Part shown: positions 26,701-35,200 of the stretch, piece by piece
How the letters are laid out: each line of letters opens with the position of its first letter
Position numbering within the stretch: the stretch's first letter is position 1
Assembly: GCF_037038585.1 (NCBI RefSeq)
Contig: NC_092526.1
Span: forward strand, 37,275,501-37,339,500
Length of the DNA: 64,000 nucleotides
Direction of reading: 5' to 3'
DNA from: Patagioenas fasciata
Lineage: Eukaryota > Chordata > Aves > Columbiformes > Columbidae
The notes under the pieces: generated by a model
The model's input: the letters and a program-made list of their open reading frames with translations, nothing else
Told to the model about the DNA's origin: nothing
Databases searched by the model: none
Program-made: the position numbers and the translations under genes

Positions 26701-28056
26701 GTTATCTCAAGATCATTTAACTACTAAAACCACAACATGTGTTTTATACACAGACATTCCCCCAGGATTTCTAAAAGACATATATATTCAAACAATATTT
26801 AAATACGAAGAACATGCAAAAGATGTATTTTTTCTCACTGTAATCCAGCTTGAAGAGCGCTCACATTCTTGTCTTTTTCCAGCACCGCTAAAGTAGTTGC
26901 CAAAACTGAGATACATCGGTTATCAAGTTGATTGAGCTTCTCCTGTTAAAGAGTTTTCACAATGTCAGATTACTTCAGACCACTAAAAGTTTCAGATAAG
27001 GAAAAGTGACCACTCTTAATCTGTACCCACTGTCTTCTGTTTTCCCTCAGAAATCAATTCATAAGCTTTAATTCTGCAGTGACCTCCAAGGTGCACATCA
27101 GTCAAACTGAGTTGATTTGGAAAGGGTAATGATTTTTGAGATTTCTTCTGCATGTTAAATTTGCCTGAAATCAGGCAGTGGTTTCAAAGATGAAGGAAAT
27201 TAGAAGTATACACAAATTAACTACGGGAGCCCTGTTTCCATGGAACATCAGACTAAGTGAGGCCTGCACCCCAACTCTCTCTGATGTTTCACAGCCTTCC
27301 AGGATGAGCCCTGAGGTTGCAGCCCAAGTTTTGGAGAATTTTGCTACTTACTTGGCATACCCTCACCAAAGTCTGGACTAAGAGAGTGTTCTGAGGAATG
27401 CCCAGTTTCACCGCAGCGTGCAGGCTGAACACCAGGTCACCCCGCGTCATCTTTCGGGAGTCCCGCAGCAGCTGCTGACAAAGCTTGACGAAAGCTGGGT
27501 GCTCAAAAATCAGCTGCTTCTCATAACGCTGCTGCTCTTCCGACAGGTTTTTCAAGAGCCTCCATAGTGTCGTTAAACAGTTTGTGAAGTGCTTAGTGGA
27601 AACAGCAGATTCTGAAGCCAAGTCCAGTACATCAGATGGGCAGGTGCAGTTCTGGAGACTATTAAAGAATGGTTCACTCTGATCCATTATGTGTTTCCTT
27701 TTGAAGCTCCCAGAATCATCCAGCTTTTCAAGTTCCAAGGAGCTTTGGGGAGCCCCCTCACTCATCAAAGCCTCTGTGCTCTTCTCTGGTTGTATTTTAG
27801 CATCCATGCTAAAAACATCTATCTTTTGAGACAGAAATCGCAGAGGTGATCCATGCAGAGAAGGAAATATATTTAAAAAGAATTTCCTGAAGTTCACATT
27901 TTCCAGGGGATCCCTGTATGTGCCAATCCATAAAACGTGTTTTCTTGTTATAGCTGCAGATTTTGGATTGAGCACCAAATTGCATCTATGCATGTATCGG
28001 GCAGTATTTAACAAATAACTTATTTTATTATTCATTTTTGCTAGCGTCTCATGCAT
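17647..28056 (-). CDS. FASTKD2: FASTKD2, FAST kinase domain-containing protein 2 (whole coding span, 11 coding exons)
   Basis: FASTKD2 is known as a mitochondrial-matrix RNA-binding protein of RNA granules that binds 16S rRNA and supports assembly of the large mitoribosomal subunit; this role comes from the family, not from this sequence. Coding exons on the minus strand are 28056-27352, 26942-26839, 25357-25249, 23788-23665, 22201-22062, 21754-21582, 21223-21060, 20023-19802, 19209-19125, 18095-17981 and 17766-17647. They total 2,061 nt, 686 codons plus TAA, against about 710 residues in human. Phases match at every junction. Recognisable family blocks include [17 protein letters not shown] (end of the first coding exon), [37 protein letters not shown] and a C-terminal RAP domain (roughly residues 605-670, with [15 protein letters not shown]). 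Residues 1-40 are basic and without acidic clusters, as expected of a mitochondrial presequence. An in-frame TAG lies upstream of the first ATG (28056). That ATG has a poor context (T at -3), while the next ATG at 28035 (MNNK) has A at -3, so either may initiate. It faces MDH1B head to head. Confidence 0.96.
17981..18095 (-). CDS. FASTKD2: FASTKD2 exon 11 (residues 609-647; RAP domain core)
   Basis: Acceptor ttggttgcag, donor ATTCTG/gtaagc. 115 nt. Encodes the RAP domain core with [19 protein letters not shown]. Confidence 0.94.
19125..19209 (-). CDS. FASTKD2: FASTKD2 exon 10 (residues 581-609)
   Basis: Acceptor gttttattttcag, donor CAAAG/gtgtct. 85 nt. Encodes [15 protein letters not shown], nearly identical to human DFEIRMD. 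It leads into the RAP domain. Confidence 0.93.
19802..20023 (-). CDS. FASTKD2: FASTKD2 exon 9 (residues 507-581)
   Basis: Acceptor tcctttttcag, donor ATATCG/gtatga. 222 nt. Contains [17 protein letters not shown] and [11 protein letters not shown]1 3' end lies only about 35 nt upstream of the acceptor. Confidence 0.94.
20056..20118 (+). mobile_element. CR1 3'-end fragment in FASTKD2 intron 8
   Basis: About 60 bp of CR1 3' terminus: gtatcatcttgagggtctct, ccaaacaaaatgattctagg, attctgtgat. Confidence 0.75.
21060..21223 (-). CDS. FASTKD2: FASTKD2 exon 8 (residues 452-507; FAST_2 region)
   Basis: The acceptor is gcttttgaaaag; an AG 29 nt further upstream (after gtacttag) would create a stop. The donor TCAG/gtcagg is weaker than consensus. 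164 nt. Contains [20 protein letters not shown], aligned with human [20 protein letters not shown]. Confidence 0.9.
21582..21754 (-). CDS. FASTKD2: FASTKD2 exon 7 (residues 395-452; FAST_1 region)
   Basis: Acceptor ttcctttag, donor AATCT/gtaggt. 173 nt, ends two bases into a codon. Encodes the FAST_1-type block that begins [20 protein letters not shown]. Confidence 0.92.
22062..22201 (-). CDS. FASTKD2: FASTKD2 exon 6 (residues 348-394)
   Basis: Acceptor cttctgttgcag, donor AGACAG/gtgagt. 140 nt. Contains [20 protein letters not shown], aligned with human [20 protein letters not shown]. Confidence 0.95.
23665..23788 (-). CDS. FASTKD2: FASTKD2 exon 5 (residues 307-348)
   Basis: Acceptor attcactttag, donor ATCCAGG/gtaagg. 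124 nt. Encodes [20 protein letters not shown], colinear with human [20 protein letters not shown]. Confidence 0.94.
25249..25357 (-). CDS. FASTKD2: FASTKD2 exon 4 (residues 270-306)
   Basis: Acceptor tcttcatcag, donor TTAGAG/gtaaat. 109 nt, restores phase 0. Contains the strongly conserved [17 protein letters not shown] block. Confidence 0.95.
26474..26632 (+). repeat. MIR-like (CORE-SINE type) fossil in FASTKD2 intron 3
   Basis: Contains ggtaaaacagaggcataga, gcgaagtaatttgatcggc and agtggcagagctgcactcag in MIR order. Diverged but colinear with the consensus. Confidence 0.6.
26839..26942 (-). CDS. FASTKD2: FASTKD2 exon 3 (residues 236-270)
   Basis: Acceptor ctctttaacag, donor TTACA/gtgaga. 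104 nt, ends two bases into a codon. Encodes [20 protein letters not shown] and following residues, which align with the human block around CLSVLSTVLEAM. Confidence 0.93.
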
Positions 28057-28143
28057 AGATTTGAAATGCCAACACAAAGTGAGGGGTTCAGGAAAATTCT
28101 ACTGGTGGAAACAGTCGCGGAGATACCGCGTAAGATCAGTTAT
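27352..28143 (-). CDS. FASTKD2: FASTKD2 exon 2 (first coding exon; residues 1-235)
   Basis: Acceptor tctttacag before 28,143 and donor CAA/gtaagt after 27,352. Coding starts at 28,056 and the upstream 87 nt are 5' UTR with an in-frame TAG. It encodes the presequence, a poorly conserved linker and the start of the conserved helical repeats. Confidence 0.95.
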
Positions 28144-28419
28144 CTGTAAAGACAATTAAAAATTACAGATTAGTTACCAGATTTTCCTAAAGCAAACCGC
28201 CAAATCTATGCACATCATTTGCAAGGAAAAAAACAAAATCTCTGCAAAGTGATTTGTAGAAGAACTTTTATTGTGCCTCATTTTAGTCAAACGTCTCCAC
28301 ACAAATCTTACTCTTCCTGGGTATCAGCTTTGCTTTGTTTTAACCAAAAGCTACTCTGGGATGAAGAGTCTCTTCCCAAATGACGTTTCTCTGAGGAGAC
28401 ATAACTCCTGACAGGGCAG

Positions 28420-28838
28420 CAAAGATGATGGAGCAGAGCATCTCCTGTGTGAGGAAAGGCTGAGGGAGCTGGGGCTCTGGAGCTGGAGAAGAGGAGACTG
28501 AGGGGTGACTCATTCATGGGGATTAATATATAAGAGGTGAGTGTCAGGAGGATGGAGTCAGGCTCTTCTCGGTGACAACGAGTGATAGGACAAGGGGTAA
28601 TGGGTTCAAACTGGAACACAAAGGGTTCCACTTAAATATGAGAAGAAATTTCTTCCCAGTGAGGGTGACAGAACACTGGCCCAGGCTGCCCAGGGAAGTT
28701 GCGGAGTCTCCTTCTCTGCAGACATTCAAACCCGCCTGGACACCTTCCTGTATAACCTCATCTGGGTGTTCCTGCTCCGGCGGGGGGATTGCACTGGATG
28801 AGCTTTAGAGGTCCCTTCCAATCCCTGACATTCTGTGA
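28420..28838 (+). mobile_element. CR1 LINE 3' fragment in FASTKD2 intron 1, adjoining the CpG island
   Basis: Contains gaggaaaggctgagggagct, gaagaaatttcttcccagtg and caggctgcccagggaagttg and ends with ggtcccttccaatccctgac, all CR1 landmarks in order. Confidence 0.88.
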
Positions 28839-29076
28839 ACCCCGCCGGGGCTGGGAGAGCTGCCCGGGAGTTAGGGTAGAGTAGGGTAGCAGTGCCGCAG
28901 GCCGGCGGCCCGGCCCCAAGGAGACCGAGGCCCCTTGGGCGGCTCCACACGGGACTCGAACCCGCGGCCCGCGCAGCCCGTGCCGCGCGCCGCCCGCCTC
29001 AGCCGCGCGGGAAGGGGAAGGGAGAGGACGGGCAGGTCGCGCGCCCCCGGTCCCCGCGCGCCCGGTAGCCGTTACC

Positions 29077-29130
29077 TCGCACGCGACAGCGGCGCCATGA
29101 CGGCGGGGCCCCGAGAGCCCGCGCGCTCTC
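29077..29130 (-). other. FASTKD2: FASTKD2 probable 5' non-coding first exon (splice donor after 29,076; 5' end unknown)
   Basis: On the minus strand a donor GCGAG/gtaacg puts the exon end at about 29,076 inside the CpG island, and the next exon has an excellent acceptor (tttacag) at 28,144. The transcription start cannot be placed, so the 5' limit given is arbitrary. The exon contains an ATG (MAPLSRA) that runs into a stop just after the junction. Confidence 0.6.
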
Positions 29131-29191
29131 AGCGAGCCTCGCGAGAGGTGACGGCGCGAGCCGAGGGTCAAACCGCCGCGGCGCGCGGCGC

Positions 29192-29204
29192 GTTGCCGGG
29201 CAAC
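29192..29204. promoter_or_regulatory. RFX-type X-box (GTTGCC G GGCAAC)
   Basis: A perfect 13-bp palindrome with two RFX half-sites separated by one base, 31 bp upstream of the MDH1B ATG. RFX factors are known to bind X-boxes with short spacers and to drive ciliary genes. Binding here is inferred. Confidence 0.6.
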
Positions 29205-29235
29205 GACGAGGCGGCCGTTGGGGGACGGCGCGCGC

Positions 29236-29257
29236 ATGGCCAAGCTCGTGCTGGCGG
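29236..29257 (+). CDS. MDH1B: MDH1B exon 1 (residues 1-8, MAKLVLA plus first base of Gly8)
   Basis: ATG inside the CpG island, donor GGCGG/gtgagg. Only 22 coding bases. Human MDH1B begins MAKFVLAG. Confidence 0.9.
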
Positions 29258-32200
29258 GTGAGGCGCCGTTAAAAGACGTTTGGACCGTCAAGCCCTTTTA
29301 CCGGTCGGTTGTCACCAAATGTTCTAAAGATGGTGTTGTCGCTGTGTTCACAGGTAAGGCGAACTGCCCTTACTATGCCAAGGCTGAGATCCTGGCTGAC
29401 TACTTGCAGGCGAACCTGCCGCACTTCAGGGTCCACAAGATCACTCAGCACCCTGACAAATGGGAGGTAAGGGATGGTAGATGTCCCAGTGCTCTACAAA
29501 GCAAGTAAAGCGCTTACCTCTAGTATACCTCTTCTTGTTCTGTTTTAGTGTTTTGATATGTGTATAGAGTCTGATGAGGGGCGGCTGAGGGAGCTGGGGC
29601 TGTTTATCCCGGAGAACAGGAGGCTGGGGGAAGACCTTATCACTGTCTACAACTACCTGAAAGGAGCTTGGAACATGGACAGGGTTGGTCTCATCTCCCA
29701 AGTAACAAGCGATGGGACAAGAGAAAATGGCCTCAAGTTGCACCACGGGAGGTTTAGATTGGATATTAGGGAAAAATTCCTCATGGAAAGGGCTGTCAGA
29801 TATTGGAACAGGCTGCCCAGGGAAGCGCTGGAGTCACCATCCCTGGAGGTGTTTAAAAGGCATTTAGACGAGGTTCTTAGGGAAATGGTTTAGTGCTAGA
29901 ATTGGTTAGGTTATGGCGGGACTTGATGATCCCGAGGGTCTCTTCCAACTGAAATGATTCTATGATAGAGGTGCTGCGGGAACAGCTTTGGCTATGAGCG
30001 CCAGCCAGAGGGAAGGTTTGAATGTTGTGAGAGACCGGCATTCTTGTGAGTCGTCCCACAGAAGAGGGGCACAAAATGAGCACCAGCCTAAACCCGTTTT
30101 GCTAGTAAGAAGTTCAAGTTCATTTTTTTTTATTATGTATAAGTGACTGCTCACCCTGTAAATCTTTAGCGCACTGTGATTGTGTATGCCTCAGAGTTGT
30201 TACTTGTCAAGAACATTTCTGGCATTCAAGGGCTTTGAATTACAATAGAAGTCTGAAATTAAATCTGATGTATTTGTTTACAATGTGGGTGGGCCTTTCT
30301 GAGTACTTTTGCTGTAGACCTGTTGCCTTGACACCTTAGTTCCTATCAGAAACGGAAAGAAATGCAGTATTACTTCATGAGATAGACAGTACTATGATGT
30401 TCATTACCTCTTAACATTTTAGAATAGAATCATAGAATCATTTCAGTTGGAAGAGACCCTCAGGATCATCGAGTCCAACCATAACCTAACTCTAGCACTA
30501 AGCCATGTCCCAAGAGCCTCATCTAAATGTCTTTTATACCCCTCCAGGGATGGTGACTCCACCACTGCCCTGGGCAGCCTGTTCCAATGCCTGACAACCC
30601 TTTCTGGGAATAATTTTTTCCTAATATCCATTTTGCTTGGTATCTCAGCCAAGCAACTTAGTTAAGTGAATAGCAATTAACCTCTGCAGCTTATGTTCCT
30701 TCTGCAGCTAAATAGCAATCCTAAGATTACTGGGTGCTTCACAACATTGCTATCTCTAGTACTGCTAAGACAACTGAGCAAATTTACAGCAGAAAAATCA
30801 GGCAGAAGTAGGACTTTTTGCTCTTTCACTGAGGTATCACAGTGTATCACCATACCTTGCTTTATGTTATTCCTCCATTTTGTGCACACTGGTACGTAAG
30901 TGGTGAAGCACCTTGTGATTATGAAGTAATGTTTATAGCTGTAACATTTAAGTGTTATCAAATGTGAAAAACTATTAAAACCTTTTGTTGGGGATGTTTA
31001 CATTAGCAGTGGCTTCGTAACATTTGTGAAACGAATGGATGGAAACACAGCCGCTCTCCTATCATTTGGAGAGAGCTGTTGGACCGTGGAGGGAAGGGCC
31101 TGCTACTGGGGGGCGTTAATGATTTTCTGGAATATGCTCAGGTAATTACTGTAAATTCATATTTTTCTTAGAAGATTGTTGTTCTACATGCCTCCTTCAA
31201 ATGTAAAATAAAGCTCCCCTTTCTAATGTTACCTGTGTTTGGGTTGTCATTTGATGAGAGATAATTTTTTTTGTTCTTAGCACTATTACGGTGTCACCTT
31301 GATGACGCTGAGTGATGAAATGTTAGCCATTGCTGAGGAGAACCTGCAGGCACATATTGAAATTGAAAAAGAGGAGGAAGAAATTAAAAGTCTTATCAAG
31401 CCTTTGCAGATCTGGATCACCAGGTGAGAGTAAAAAGAATATCTATGAAGTTTCACTCAGCTTCAGAAGAATGCACTTTTTCCTATCACATATAACAGGT
31501 GTAACCATCTGAAATTATACACAAATACCTGTAATCTGCTGATTTGAATTAGGTTCTGGACCCCTCACTATAAGTGCTCAGTATATAATTTAGAAATTAT
31601 TTCTACTTTTGTTACATTTTGTACCAGTTTAACTGAGGGGTGTGAACAGGCAACATTTAGATTGAAGATCGCCTTAGGAAAAAGCAAGTATTTACAAAAT
31701 AAGCTAGAAATTTTGTAGTGCAATTATCTTGCATTAAATGTTTTTGGAAATATTTAAGTAAGTAAAGAGTATAATGCAGTTTTTATTTGAGAAATTTCTG
31801 TATTTCTGGTAGTCCTAACAGAGCACCTTTAAAAAAGTGTGGTTTTTAAAGACACCAATTTTTAAGTGATAGTATTGACTGAAATGGATAGGATGGAAAA
31901 ACCCTCAAATAAAAGGAGGACCCAACTGTTTTAATTTTTAACCTGTTAAAACAACAGAACAGTAAAGGATCCAAGGTAATGGTCTATTTAAACATAATCA
32001 AACACAAAAGAAATGTCTTTGTGTTTATGTAATCCTTCCAAACAAGCAGTGGTTAGTCATTAACTGTAATTTTTCTATATCCTTCTCTTATCAGTGCATC
32101 AGTTCCCATCTGTTACCAGCTGATCCCTCTGTTGGCAAATGGAGAAGTGTTTGGGATGACCACCGAAATCAGTATCCATTTGCTTGACACTGACCAGTTT

Positions 32201-35200
32201 AAGGAAGTTCTTTGCGGTATTGTGATGGAAGCTGAAGACATGGCGTTCCCACTCCTCCGCAGTATTTCAGAGCACACAGAAATAGATAAGGCTTTTATTC
32301 AAGCCGATGTTGTCATTGTTCTTGATGATGTCCTCTTGAACTGTGAAGTCCAGCCCCTTGAGTACTACGTGAGAGAAGTGAGTGAGATCTGTCGAGTGTA
32401 TGCTCACCTGATTGAGAAGAATGCAAAGAGTGAGGTCAGAGTAATTTCATCAGGAAAAACCTTTGTAAACCTTAAGGCGATGATGATGATGACATACGGC
32501 CCATCCATTAAGCCTGAAAATGTCATTGCAGTTGCAACATCCTTGGAAAGTGCAGCTAAAGCCACGCTGGCCAGGAAGCTGAATATGAATGCAGCAGGTA
32601 AATATTTGTGTTCAGGTAGCATTTGGGGAATTCAACAGGTGGACATGTTTGAGACTGTCTACTTCATTGCAGAACACAGTTGATGTGTATGCAGAAGTGC
32701 AAGTGCAGCAGTGCACCCGCTGAAGTGCATGGCAGTACAGAATGCTAGGGTGTGACTAGCAGGTGCCACCATTCGCTGTGCCTACTGCTATCTGGATCTG
32801 TGCCTGATCCCGTGAAACTCTTTTGCTAACTCTTGGACACAGCCCTGCTATTCTGGTGTGTATTTCAGGCTGAAAACACACTAAGAAGAACTGAGCTGTG
32901 TGGCGTATCAGGAATAGGACTTCGAGGTTGCATTTGTGCTCTGCAGCACATTGTTGATTCGGAGACACGCAAACTGGCTGTGAATAAACATGACAACATT
33001 CTACTGTGCAGATAATTAGAGTATAGTACATCTGTGTTGTCATGTTATTTCTAGGTTAATTAGCTTTGTTTCTCAGGTCAGTTGTTATGGCTTGGTTATA
33101 TTTGCACAGTTCTGCACTGCACAGCAAAGGTGTGCTCCAACAGCCTGCACAGCACTAGGATCCTTTCAGTGTTGCAGGGGTAGGAACTGGTCATCAATTA
33201 CAAGTCTAGATATTCTGGAGCCTAATAAAATAGAACAGTTAATAGGCTGAAGAGCCTATCAGCAAGTTATTTGAGAAATTACTTTTGCACCAAAGCAGGT
33301 AGATTTATTAAATTATTATTTTTTTACTGTCGGGCATTCTATATTTACATGTACAGGGTTTTAAAAGAAATGTTGCTGTATGTTTGCAATATGATTTGGT
33401 TTGGTTTATAACAACTAAGTATTTACTAGGTTTTATCTATTATCTACAATAACATGATATGAATTAATATTCCTTTTTCAGCTTATGATGAGGTTTCATG
33501 TGTTATGGAGAACATGGTTGCATTTTTCAGATGCAGTCATTTCTGCTGTCAAGGCAGGACACAGAATCGAAGAATAATTCATCTTGAAAGTGACTTCTGA
33601 AGGTCACCCAATCAAGCCTACATTGTGAAAATATTTTTCTGTCTTTTTATTAATCTATGTGTTTTCCTCTGTTACAGGAGTTAAAGACGTGATTGTTTGG
33701 GGTAATATTACTGGCTGTAACTACATTGATTTGTCACATGCAAAAGTTTATGGATATGAGTCTGCTATTTGGGGCCCAGCTAATTTTTCACGTCCTGTGT
33801 TGAATATGATTTATGATAGGTACAGTACAGATTTGGGGTTTTTTGTTTGTTTGTTTTTTAAAGTAGAACTAAAGAACTGCTTTTAGTCCATGCTTATCTG
33901 AACTGTTTAATAAACATCAGGAAAGGTTTCTGTTTTCAAGATTCATCTTTACTGAGTAGTGCTGCACATAAAGGAAAACTCGAATTACTCAGTCTGCAAA
34001 AGAGGTTGAGTGGTTCCTAGTGCTAAACATAGTTCTGATTCTCCTGCCAACTTTGTTTATAACTATATTTTGCTACATATTAAGCATGTTTCTCATCTGT
34101 GGTATCCTGAGCAACCTGTAAAAGTAATACAGTGTTGATAGATAACTAGTGCTTGTTGTTACCTTTTGAGCCACTTGTTAGACCCTCCTTTTTCTGACTT
34201 TAAGTGCTTTGCCTACAGCAGTGAAGTTTGAGTAAGTTTTGACTATTTTCCTCCTTCAGGTTTAGTTCTTTTTTCCTCTAGAAAACTATCCTTCCTGCAG
34301 TTATCTTAGTTTTTTCTGTCTTTTTTTTTTTTTTTCCTCTTTCTCTTTTTTTTGTTGATAGTGAATGGATCCATTCAGAATTTCTATCTGCACGGAGTTC
34401 ACTGAATTCCCAGGTCTCTCATTGTGCAGGAATGTTACATGCTCATGCGGTAGCCACTGTACTGAGATACTGGTATCATGGCTCTCCTCCTGGGGAGATC
34501 GTTTCTGTGGGAGTACTTACTGCAGGTAAATATACTTTTCCTTCTCATATCATCTTGTAGCTTTCCCCAGGATGTATAATGTTATTTGTTAATCAAGATT
34601 TTTAATTTAATATAAACTTGTAAGACAAATCATGTTATAAGTGGAGGCTGAGAGTTTATTTCAGGATAAGAACCTCCAAATTGAAGCAATTTTACTCACC
34701 AGAGCTTGTGATTTGATAGTCACTTCTTAAGCATATCTTAGGTTAATGTTGTCCTCTTGCAGATCATCTCTGCTTTTCTGGTGTATGTGTTTTGTGGAAG
34801 GACTCTCTGCGTTCTTAGAGCCTAAATGGAATGTTTCACAACAGCCATTTAACCCTTGTATGAAATTTTTTAAAAAAATCCTCTTTTTAAGATGTGAAAT
34901 TGTTACAGAAGTTGTGTTGTAGCACAGGCAAGACATGGACCTGTTGGAGTGCGTCCAGAGGAGTGCCACAAAAATGCTCGGAGAGGTGGAACAGCTCTCC
35001 TATGACGACAGGCTGAGAGAGTTGGGGTGTTCAGCCTGGAGAAGAGGAGCTCCAGGGAGACCTTATTGTGGCCTTTCAGTACTTAAAAGGGGCCTATAAA
35101 GAAGGATGGGCGGGTTGTGATAGGATGAGGGGTAATGGTTTTAAACTAAAAGAGGGGAGATTCAGACTAGATATCAGGAAGAAATTTTTTACAAGTGTGG

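Larger units (their letters stand above)
28840..29270. promoter_or_regulatory. CpG-island divergent promoter of FASTKD2 (minus) and MDH1B (plus)
   Basis: This is the only strongly GC- and CpG-rich stretch in the window. It contains the FASTKD2 exon 1 donor (about 29,076) and the MDH1B ATG (29,236). The two genes therefore start within roughly 150 bp of each other on opposite strands. No TATA box is visible; TGACG half-sites occur near 29,098 and 29,150. Confidence 0.85.

Noticed and set aside
28950-28975. tRNA-like T-arm (minus strand gcgggttcgagtcccg)
   Set aside because: The T-stem and loop fit, but no matching 5' acceptor strand, D-arm or anticodon arm is found upstream; it is chance in GC-rich DNA.
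28758-29291. 177-codon minus-strand and 108-codon plus-strand frames in the CpG island
   Set aside because: Long frames are expected in CpG islands because stop codons are rare; composition is Arg/Ala/Pro-rich and they cross the real exon boundaries.
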